From Octadecabacter antarcticus 307 (GTDB lineage: Bacteria; Pseudomonadota; Alphaproteobacteria; Rhodobacterales; Rhodobacteraceae), in NCBI RefSeq assembly GCF_000155675.2, contig NC_020911.1:4144501-4208500 (forward strand): a DNA stretch of 64,000 nt, given 5' to 3'. Below the pieces are notes generated by a model. The model searched no databases. It was given only the letters and a program-made list of their open reading frames with translations, and was not told where the DNA came from. Both the position numbers and the translations under genes were made by a program. Below are positions 55,101 to 60,803 of the stretch, piece by piece; the first letter of the stretch is position 1; each line of letters starts with the position of its first letter.

Positions 55101-57528
55101 CCGAGACGGTCATGGTGCCGCCCTCTGCTGGGACGTCATAGGTAACGCTGACGTCGCCAGCCGTGATATCAGCCGCGCTCAGATCCACAGCTGTTGTGCC
55201 GGTGTCAGGGTTGGTGATCGTGAGCCTGTCGCCCGCAACTGCACCAGCCGGCAATGCAATCGTAACATCAACCTGACCGGACGATTCCCCGCCGCTGATC
55301 AGGCCATCATTATCTGTGTCTTCCGCGATGCTCACGGTTGGGGCATCTGGTGCGGTCGTATCGAGGGTGGCACTATCGCTGCCCGCAGCAGAGGTATTAC
55401 CGGCCGCATCAGTGATCACCGCCGAGACGGTCATGGTGCCGCCCTCTGCTGGGACGTCATAGGTAACGCTGACGTCGCCAGCCGTGATATCAGCCGCGCT
55501 CAGATCCACAGCTGTTGTGCCGGTGTCAGGGTTGGTGATCGTGAGCCTGTCGCCCGCAACTGCACCAGCCGGCAATGCAATCGTAACATCAACCTGACCG
55601 GACGATTCCCCGCCGCTGATCAGGCCATCATTATCTGTGTCTTCCGCGATGCTCACGGTTGGGGCATCTGGTGCGGTCGTATCGAGGGTGGCACTATCGC
55701 TGCCCGCAGCAGAGGTATTACCGGCCGCATCAGTGATCACCGCCGAGACGGTCATGGTGCCGCCCTCTGCTGGGACGTCATAGGTAACGCTAACGTCGCC
55801 AGCCGTGATATCAGCCGCGCTCAGATCCACAGCTGTTGTGCCGGTGTCAGGGTTGGTGATCGTGAGCCTGTCGCCCGCAACTGCACCAGCCGGCAATGCA
55901 ATCGTAACATCAACCTGACCGGACGATTCCCCGCCGCTGATCAGGCCATCATTATCTGTGTCTTCCGCGATGCTCACGGTTGGGGCATCTGGTGCGGTCG
56001 TATCGAGGGTGGCACTTTCATCAGCGGGTGAAACGTTGATCCTCAGGGACGAGATAACACCATCACTGTCAGTGTAGTTTATTACAGGGGCCGGGCCGTT
56101 GTAATTCGAAGCCGGAGTAAAGATGTAACTACCATCTGCTTCAATCTCCAGAACGCCTTCTGTGCGTGACACCGCACTACCAGCGTCACCAGTGATATTT
56201 CCCATCGCAAACGTAGTCACGGTGGTGTCCGCTGTAAGAGGAAGATTGCCCACCAACTGCGTGTTCTCAGAAGTTGTCACGATATTATTTGTGAATTCGA
56301 TACTCTCGATACCGGTAAATTCTACTGACCCGGTTTCAATACCATCGGCAAGCTGCACAACAATGCCGCTCTCCGTATCCACGTCACCATCAACAGTAGC
56401 ATAATCAATCCGATAATCGCCAAAGTCATTTAAAACCAAGACGTCAAAGTCATTCAAATCTGTGCCGTCGTCTTCGCCACCATCGACCACATCACCGACG
56501 CCACCATAAATAACGTCAGATCCACCGCCAGACGTCAGAGTGTCGGCCCCGGCTCCACCATCCAAAACGTCAGAACCAGCACCGGTTAAGATGTTGTCAT
56601 TATTACTGCTCCCGGTGACGTGAAATTCCTCGACACCAGAAAAGGTCGTACCTGCAATTATGCCACCATAGCTCGGCTCGGCACCTGTAAGGGTGTTAGT
56701 GACAGCCGCCGTTAACTCGGAATAGTCCAAGATGAGCCGGTCATGACCGGCGGCGGCGGTCACAGTGCCTGCGCCGCCGGTGTCTTTTATAATATCGTTG
56801 CCACCACCCGTGGTGACAGTGTCGGCGGCATCACCAGTTGAGACAAGATTGTTGCCAGCGCCAGTAATAATGGTATTGACACCACCGCCAGCAAATATGC
56901 TGTTATTGCCAGCACCAACGGTGATTGAATCAGCAGTAGCACCAGTTTTAATGACATTATCACCATTGCCAGCAGAGATGGAATTTGCACCTTCACCCGC
57001 GTCGATGTAGTTATTGCCACTGCTCAAAGTAATTTGGTCAGCTGCAGTTCCACCCAGCACTTTGAAATGTTCGAAACTGGAGTATGTAATCGAGTTTCCA
57101 GCGACTTCAAACGAGGTAGCAGTTCCAGTAATTGCGACCGTGGCCCAACTATAATCGACCACCAACCAGTCTGTACCCGGTCCATCCCCGCCATCAACTA
57201 CATCGATACCACCTGTCAAAGTGATGGTATTGTCACCATCATTGCCGGAGATATTGTTGCTCTCATTCAAGCTGGTTGTATCTTTGGGAGTGTCAGTGAC
57301 GTTAATAGGCGCTTCACCTAAGAGAACAAAATCTTTGACCCCAGCTTCCAAAAATAGATTTATACCCGTCGCGGTTGCTGGCCCTGTAATCGTAATACCG
57401 CTTACAGAGACATTCACATCTTCAGGGCCGTAGTAGTTCTCTGCCAGAACAATTACATCGCCATATTGAGCAAGCTCTAACGCATCTTCAATTGTATCAA
57501 AGTCATCAGGTACGCGACGATCAACCAT
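52147..57528 (-). CDS. RTX / Ig-like repeat / Hint-domain secreted protein (1793 aa)
   Basis: A giant, acidic, probably surface or secreted protein. Domain order: a short beta-helix-like N-terminus (FDTIEDALELAQYGDVIVLAENYYGPEDV, residues about 10-40); RTX-type calcium-binding repeats (GGDGPGTD, GAGNNLVSTGDAADTVTTGGGNDII, GGAGADTLTSGGGSDVIYGG; about residues 95-390); a cadherin/VCBS-like stretch (GNLPLTADTTVTTFAMGNITGDAGS ... INVSPADES); ten 107-residue Ig-like repeats (about 508-1577); and a C-terminal Hint domain beginning CFAEGTLITTAGGEIPIEDLQVGDLI, with the block VVSPQHRVLI. There is no Sec signal peptide, so type I secretion is likely. Hint-type C-termini are frequent on Rhodobacteraceae RTX proteins. 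No hlyB/hlyD genes are in the window. The start at 57528 overlaps the preceding gene by 8 bp. Confidence 0.9.
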   Translation of the reverse strand: MVDRRVPDDFDTIEDALELAQYGDVIVLAENYYGPEDVNVSVSGITITGPATATGINLFLEAGVKDFVLLGEAPINVTDTPKDTTSLNESNNISGNDGDNTITLTGGIDVVDGGDGPGTDWLVVDYSWATVAITGTATSFEVAGNSITYSSFEHFKVLGGTAADQITLSSGNNYIDAGEGANSISAGNGDNVIKTGATADSITVGAGNNSIFAGGGVNTIITGAGNNLVSTGDAADTVTTGGGNDIIKDTGGAGTVTAAAGHDRLILDYSELTAAVTNTLTGAEPSYGGIIAGTTFSGVEEFHVTGSSNNDNILTGAGSDVLDGGAGADTLTSGGGSDVIYGGVGDVVDGGEDDGTDLNDFDVLVLNDFGDYRIDYATVDGDVDTESGIVVQLADGIETGSVEFTGIESIEFTNNIVTTSENTQLVGNLPLTADTTVTTFAMGNITGDAGSAVSRTEGVLEIEADGSYIFTPASNYNGPAPVINYTDSDGVISSLRINVSPADESATLDTTAPDAPTVSIAEDTDNDGLISGGESSGQVDVTIALPAGAVAGDRLTITNPDTGTTAVDLSAADITAGDVSVTYDVPAEGGTMTVSAVITDAAGNTSAAGSDSATLDTTAPDAPTVSIAEDTDNDGLISGGESSGQVDVTIALPAGAVAGDRLTITNPDTGTTAVDLSAADITAGDVSVTYDVPAEGGTMTVSAVITDAAGNTSAAGSDSATLDTTAPDAPTVSIAEDTDNDGLISGGESSGQVDVTIALPAGAVAGDRLTITNPDTGTTAVDLSAADITAGDVSVTYDVPAEGGTMTVSAVITDAAGNTSAAGSDSATLDTTAPDAPTVSIAEDTDNDGLISGGESSGQVDVTIALPAGAVAGDRLTITNPDTGTTAVDLSAADITAGDVSVTYDVPAEGGTMTVSAVITDAAGNTSAAGSDSATLDTTAPDAPTVSIAEDTDNDGLISGGESSGQVDVTIALPAGAVAGDRLTITNPDTGTTAVDLSAADITAGDVSVTYDVPAEGGTMTVSAVITDAAGNTSAAGSDSATLDTTAPDAPTVSIAEDTDNDGLISGGESSGQVDVTIALPAGAVAGDRLTITNPDTGTTAVDLSAADITAGDVSVTYDVPAEGGTMTVSAVITDAAGNTSAAGSDSATLDTTAPDAPTVSIAEDTDNDGLISGGESSGQVDVTIALPAGAVAGDRLTITNPDTGTTAVDLSAADITAGDVSVTYDVPAEGGTMTVSAVITDAAGNTSAAGSDSATLDTTAPDAPTVSIAEDTDNDGLISGGESSGQVDVTIALPAGAVAGDRLTITNPDTGTTAVDLSAADITAGDVSVTYDVPAEGGTMTVSAVITDAAGNTSAAGSDSATLDTTAPDAPTVSIAEDTDNDGLISGGESSGQVDVTIALPAGAVAGDRLTITNPDTGTTAVDLSAADITAGDVSVTYDVPAEGGTMTVSAVITDAAGNTSAAGSDSATLDTTASDAPTVSIAEDTDNDGLISGGESSGQVDVTIALPAGAVAGDRLTITNPDTGTTAVDLSAADITAGDVSVTYDVPAEGGTMTVSAVITDAAGNTSAAGSDSSGVNCFAEGTLITTAGGEIPIEDLQVGDLIQTLDRGLQPLRWIGHRHLDARELAEKENLCPIRISQNVIGHENCDRDLVVSPQHRVLIASRVAERMFGSTEVIVAAKHLLAIEGVDIATDLKHVTYFHILLDEHAIVYANKVPAESLYLGYQAQLSLSVAGRAEIFALFPEVASPSFIPTSCRPIIGNKRARKLAQRHMKNNKSLLHALSDVSAYGSK
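52799..56008. repeat. Ten tandem 321-bp repeats inside the RTX/Hint gene
   Basis: The period is exactly 321 bp (107 codons): unit boundaries at 52799, 53120, 53441, 53762, 54083, 54404, 54725, 55046, 55367 and 55688. By eye the inner units differ at only two silent positions (ACTATC/ACTGTC and GCTGACG/GCTAACG) plus one Ala-to-Ser change at 53101-53104. Each unit encodes an Ig-like domain starting SATLDTTAPDAPTVSIAEDT with a DTDNDGLISGGE calcium-loop-like segment. Such identity, including silent sites, points to recent amplification or ongoing gene conversion. Confidence 0.97.
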
Positions 57529-58261
57529 GTTGATTTCCCATTTCTGAACTGCCCATCAAGACGGCGTGTTCTGCACGGACACCGTTTATAAATTGGGTAT
57601 CAGCATGGTCGATGCGTTCTGAGGGCAACAGCCGATCCATGAAACTTTGACCCATTGTTCCGAGATGGCTGTGCCAAACTTGGCTGCTCCAATCGCTTGC
57701 CACAGCCAAGGTTTCCTTGTCTGATCTGGACCCTGGCAATACCGGTTTATTAGACGTTGGTTCCGCCTCAGTTAGTGGCGCGTGATCGAAGTCTAAGATT
57801 AGCTCTTGTCCCAGTGGCATCAAAGAATGCGCGGCGGACTTGCTCGAAAACCTTGCACGAACTTGGGTGAAAAGAGTATGAACAAGTGGGCTTTCATTTA
57901 AAATAAATAGGTAAGTTGCACTACTTGCTGCCCAATTACGAGGCCGCGCCATTTTTTCATCTGGAAGAGACTGGCGCAGACGTTCTTTAGACGCACTGTT
58001 GGCAACAGCTAAACGCACGTAGATGTTGGCAATCAAACGGCCTGAAATATCAAGCCCCATCAGATTTTTGAGTGGCACGTCGCTTTTAATAACGACTCCA
58101 CTGTTCATCGGATCGCTCAAAGAACGCGTGCTGCCCAGACCGACCACAAAGGTATCGCTCACCTCTTCGGGAGTGGAGGGCAGCAACGCGAGAGTCGCCA
58201 GCCCCAAAAGAGCTAACTGTACAAATATATCGATTTCCAAATGACCTGCCTCTTTGATCAC
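57521..58261 (-). CDS. Hypothetical protein upstream of the RTX/Hint gene
   Basis: A 246-residue protein that I do not recognise. It opens with a hydrophobic stretch (IDIFVQLALLGLATLALLPS, about residues 10-29), then a mixed region with DPMNSGVVIKSDVPLKNLMGLDISGRLIANIYVRLAVANS and a hydrophilic C-terminus ending SSEMGNQHG. Its stop lies inside the first codons of the RTX gene (8-bp overlap), so the two are translationally coupled and probably act together, for example in secretion or surface display. One or two membrane contacts are possible. Upstream 58262-58358 holds the presumed promoter and then IS debris. Confidence 0.7.
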   Translation of the reverse strand: MIKEAGHLEIDIFVQLALLGLATLALLPSTPEEVSDTFVVGLGSTRSLSDPMNSGVVIKSDVPLKNLMGLDISGRLIANIYVRLAVANSASKERLRQSLPDEKMARPRNWAASSATYLFILNESPLVHTLFTQVRARFSSKSAAHSLMPLGQELILDFDHAPLTEAEPTSNKPVLPGSRSDKETLAVASDWSSQVWHSHLGTMGQSFMDRLLPSERIDHADTQFINGVRAEHAVLMGSSEMGNQHG

Positions 58262-58358
58262 GTATTAAAATAGGGTCTTAACGCCCTGATGTTATTTAAA
58301 ATAACACATTCCTTGGATTCATGTTGGTATCTTTGATTCATGTCGGTATATTTAGATC

Positions 58359-58590
58359 TCTTTGTTGCACAAATATTCTTGTAGTTGATATTTATGCTGT
58401 GAATACAGCATGGTAGCTTGTGTGCATAAGCAAACCTGCCCCCCTGATTTACCGCACGAGGAACTGGCCTGAGTATCACAAGGCCCTGAAACAGCGCGAG
58501 TCACTGACCATTTGGCTCAACCCAGAGGTCACGTGGATAGTTGTGCCGACCACCGCCCGGCCGTCGTTTGCTTTCAAACGATGAGTATCC
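58359..58590 (+). mobile_element. Truncated IS5-family element (5' end)
   Basis: It begins with TCTTTGTTGCACAAAT, one mismatch from the intact IS5 terminal repeat at 58682. It then follows the same leader as that element (ACAGCATGGTAGCT...) and encodes the transposase N-terminus IYRTRNWPEYHKALKQRESL and TIWLNPEVTW. It stops at hairpin copy 5 (58553-58587), after which unrelated IS110 sequence begins. About 230 bp of an original 1.1 kb remain. Confidence 0.8.
58553..58587 (-). repeat. Hairpin mini-element copy 5
   Basis: On the reverse strand: CTCA, stem TCGTTTG, loop AAAG, stem CAAACGA, then CGGCCGGGC. It lies at the same codon of the IS5 transposase as copy 1, but with a stem changed on both sides. 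It forms the junction between the truncated IS5 and IS110 scraps. The 5' flank is less conserved (TACTCA rather than CTCTCA). Confidence 0.75.
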
Positions 58591-58681
58591 GCCTCGGTCA
58601 GCCGCTTTTTCTACCCATTTCCGATGATCGCGCAGTAGGGCGTTTGCGAGGACAATCAGCTTACGCATCACAACTGTGATG
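58591..58681 (-). pseudogene. IS110-family transposase, C-terminal scrap
   Basis: The reverse strand reads VVMRKLIVLANALLRDHRKWVEK, the C-terminal end of IS110/IS116-type transposases. It is bounded by the truncated IS5 copy on one side and by the inverted repeat of the second IS5 copy at 58682 on the other. It could be the far end of the IS110 gene whose N-terminus lies at 60187-60542. Confidence 0.65.
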
Positions 58682-58735
58682 GGCTTTGTTGCACAAATCG
58701 CCCTTATGGCGTGCTTCCCCTGACCCCTGACGGAT

Positions 58736-59706
58736 TCAGCCTACAGTAACGGTGTTTGGGATGCCAAGGGCGGTGAAGCCGTTGAGTATCGCGGCACGGA
58801 TTTGGACTTCCGCAACTTGCCGGTCAAAGTCTCGTGCGGCCAGGCGCTGCCCGAGTAGTTTCAAACAATGCATCTTTGTCTCAACACGACTCCTGCGGTG
58901 GTATCCGCTCAAGCGACGCCATTGAGCGCGGCCGAGATCCTTTGAGGACTGTACCGCTTCGTTTCGGGCTCTGGCCCCCAGCGTATCCGGCTTCCATAGC
59001 TTGGCATTCTTGCGTGGCGGGATGACAGCACGGGCATTGCGGGCCGCAATCGCATCATGGCATTTGCGGGTGTCATATGCCCCATCTGCTGTGACACTGC
59101 CAATCTTCTGATCTGGTGTGATCTGACCGAGAAGGTTGGGCAACATGGGTGGGTCTCCAATGCTGCTACTCGTCACTTCGACCGCGCGTATCTCCAACGT
59201 TTCTTCATCAATCCCTATATGTATCTTGCGCCACACCCGACGTTTCGGCCCGCCATGCTTGCGAGCGTTCCACTCACCTTCGCCCTCAACTTTGATGCCG
59301 GTACTGTCGATAAGGAGGTTTAGCGGGCCCTTTGAGCCCTGATACGGGATGGTAACCGATAGCCTTTTCTGACGCCGACATAACGTGCTGAAGTCTGGGA
59401 CCTCCCAGTCAAGGTCGATCAATTTCAACAGGCTTTCCACAAAGCCCGTCGCCTGCCTCAAAGGCATTCCGAACAGCACTTTCAACGTGAGACAGGCTTG
59501 GATCGCCGCATCGCTATAGCGTGGCTGGCGGCCCCGTTTGCCCCCCTCTCATGGTTTGCAAACAAACCACTGCCGGGCAACGGTAGGCGCAGCTTTCCAA
59601 GTGACCTCTGGGTTAAACCAAATGGTCAGTGACCCGCGTCGCTTCAGGGCCTTGTTATACTCAGGCCAGTTCCTCGTGCGGTAAATCGGGGCGATAGGTT
59701 TACTCA
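58736..59706 (-). pseudogene. IS5-family transposase, interrupted by hairpin copy 1
   Basis: The reading starts at the ATG at 59706 (MSKPIAPIYRTRNWPEYNKA ... TIWFNPEVTWKAAPT). It is then broken by a 39-nt insert containing an in-frame TGA, and resumes at KRGRQPRYSDAAIQACLTLK; the 249 residues from 59485 to 58736 are open. The DDE region is readable: LLIDSTGIKVEGEGEWNARK, VTADGAYDTRKCHDAIAARN, and the YREK-like GYHRRSRVETKMHCLKLLGQRL. Without the insert the gene would encode a full transposase of about 310 residues. Confidence 0.88.
59542..59580 (+). repeat. Hairpin mini-element copy 1
   Basis: CCCCTCTCA, stem TGGTTTG, loop CAAA, stem CAAACCA, CTGCCGGGCAA. It is inserted in the IS5 transposase gene between the codons for APTG and KRGRQP; removing about 39 nt restores the family sequence. 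Confidence 0.85.
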
Positions 59707-59871
59707 TGACGCCAGCTACCATGCTGGATTTACAACATGAATCCCTGATACGAGACTATTTGTGCAACAAAGCCGTCCAGAGCCTCTCGGCATCGCCTTT
59801 ACCTGTGCGCCAGGCCGTTCCGTTGAACACGCCGTTGAGATATTGCAGGGATTTGGCGGCATCTTGCAAGT

Positions 59872-59910
59872 CCCCTCTCATGATTTGCAAGCAAACCACT
59901 GCCGGGCAAT
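59872..59910 (+). repeat. Hairpin mini-element copy 2
   Basis: CCCCTCTCA, stem TGATTTG, loop CAAG, stem CAAACCA (one A-C mismatch), CTGCCGGGCAA. It is inserted in the IS66 transposase remnant between ILQV and DGYAGYN. Confidence 0.83.
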
Positions 59911-59990
59911 GGACGGCTATGCCGGATACAACCGCGTGCTCGATCTAAGGGACAAAGCGCCCATCCAACTGGCGTATTGCTGGGCGCACG

Positions 59991-60029
59991 CCCACTCTCA
60001 TCGAAACTACGTTTCGACTGCCGGGCAGT
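59991..60029 (+). repeat. Hairpin mini-element copy 3
   Basis: CACTCTCA, stem TCGAAAC, loop TAC, stem GTTTCGA, CTGCCGGGCAG. It is inserted in the IS66 remnant within CWAHA-RRKLYE. The stem sequence is wholly different from copy 1, yet is perfectly paired. Confidence 0.85.
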
Positions 60030-60151
60030 AGGACGCAAACTCTATGAGCTGACCCGTCACAATGTGGCCCCTATCGCCGAGGAGGGCCTCAAACAGATTG
60101 CTGCCCTCTACCGGATCAAAGGGCAAGTCCAAGGGCAATCGCAACAAACCG

Positions 60152-60187
60152 CCCTCTCGGTGAATGCAAGCTTCACCTGCCGGCAAT
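60152..60187 (+). repeat. Hairpin mini-element copy 4
   Basis: CCCTCTC, stem GGTGAA, 7-nt loop, stem TTCACC, TGCCGGCAA. It lies exactly at the junction between the IS66 remnant and the IS110 fragment. Confidence 0.78.
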
Positions 60188-60542
60188 GATCGTCGGGCGT
60201 GTCACCGCTTCACAAATGGCCTCTACACCGATCGCATCAGACTTGCCGCGCTTAACGTATGGTTTGACATATATAGGTGGGATCAGGCGAACATCATGGC
60301 CCAACGCTGTTAGCTCCCGTGCCCAATGATGCGCACTGCTACAGGCTTCCATGCCAATGAGGCAGGGCTCAAGCTTACTGAAAAACGGCAATAGCTGTGC
60401 GCGTCTTAAAGGCCTGTTGAAGACGACAGCTTCGTCTCGAGTAATCCCGTGAACTTGGAAAATGTTCTTAGCCAACCTCTCAGCGATTGCTGCGCATTCG
60501 CCTGCCGGTCGATGGATCAAGGCCGATTGTGGTAACTTGCAT
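60187..60542 (-). pseudogene. IS110-family transposase N-terminal fragment, carrying hairpin copy 6
   Basis: The ATG at 60542 opens MQVTTIGLD. After a 40-nt insert the family sequence continues LAKNIFQVHGITRDEAVVFN ... FSKLEPCLIGMEACSSAHHWARELTALGHDVRLIPPIYVKPYVKRGKSDA ... AICEAVTRPT. The expected uninterrupted motif is IGLDLAKNIFQVHG. The fragment ends at hairpin copy 4; the rest of the transposase, including the SG-rich catalytic end, is absent here. Confidence 0.82.
60474..60514 (+). repeat. Hairpin mini-element copy 6
   Basis: ACCTCTCA, GCGATT, loop, ATTCGC (four G-C/A-T pairs, a T-T mismatch and one more pair), CTGCCGGTCGATGG. It is inserted in the IS110 transposase between IGLD and LAKNIFQVHG; about 40 nt are added. 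Confidence 0.75.
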
Positions 60543-60803
60543 GGGGTGGCTCCTGTCATAAGTAGGTTTCGGCACCTACATTATAGCGCATTGCGACGCT
60601 GGTTGGAGCAGGAGCCATCCACCCCATCAGCTTTGATGAATTTAACGAGCCATGAGCCTGTCGGCCATCTTTGATTTAGCCGATCCAAAGGTCGCCACCT
60701 GGTTTTTTGCACCGCTAAACGGGGTCGCCTGTTTGCGTGTCAAAGTTCCCCTGTTTTTCTGGTCTAATGCTGCTAAGCCTTCCGCCAAAAAGGACCTAAT
60801 GCC
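60543..60803. other. Intergenic region before the A-PCP-R gene
   Basis: 261 bp between the IS110 start and the 60804 ATG. It probably includes the outer end of IS110 and the promoter of the following gene. Two ATG/TAA-rich stretches and a T-run (60704-60709) are visible, but I can support no specific site. It may contain the tip of yet another IS, which I cannot identify. Confidence 0.4.

Larger units (their letters stand above)
58682..59774 (-). mobile_element. IS5-family insertion sequence with intact ends
   Basis: Perfect 17-bp terminal inverted repeats GGCTTTGTTGCACAAAT at 58682-58698 and 59758-59774 bound a 1093-bp element. The two flanks (IS110 scrap, IS66 remnant) show no matching target duplication, so the surroundings have been rearranged since insertion. 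The single transposase gene is interrupted by a short hairpin insert. Confidence 0.9.
59775..60151 (+). pseudogene. IS66-family transposase remnant, carrying hairpin copies 2 and 3
   Basis: The internal part of an IS66 transposase. APGRSVEHAVEILQGFGGIL is followed by copy 2, then DGYAGYNRVLDLRDKAPIQL and AYCWAHA, then copy 3, then RKLYELTRHNVAPIAEEGLK and QIAALYRIKGQVQGQSQQTA. The segments are colinear with the family (ILQVDGYAGYNRV and CWAHARRKLYE are the expected uninterrupted motifs), so the two short inserts alone account for the breaks. Both ends of the gene are missing. Confidence 0.82.

Noticed and set aside
52799..56008. A regular array of repeats that could suggest a CRISPR or satellite.
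   Set aside because: The 321-bp period is in frame within one long ORF, there are no unique spacers, and the translation is a classical Ig-like domain repeat.
58553..60514. The short hairpins might be transcription terminators or a CRISPR-like array.
   Set aside because: They lack T-runs, vary in spacing, lie within transposase frames and have conserved flanks with variable stems, which is the reverse of a CRISPR repeat/spacer pattern.
60642..60803. A stretch before the A-PCP-R gene looked like the end of an IS21-type element.
   Set aside because: I could not recognise a transposase product or a matching inverted repeat, so no element is called.
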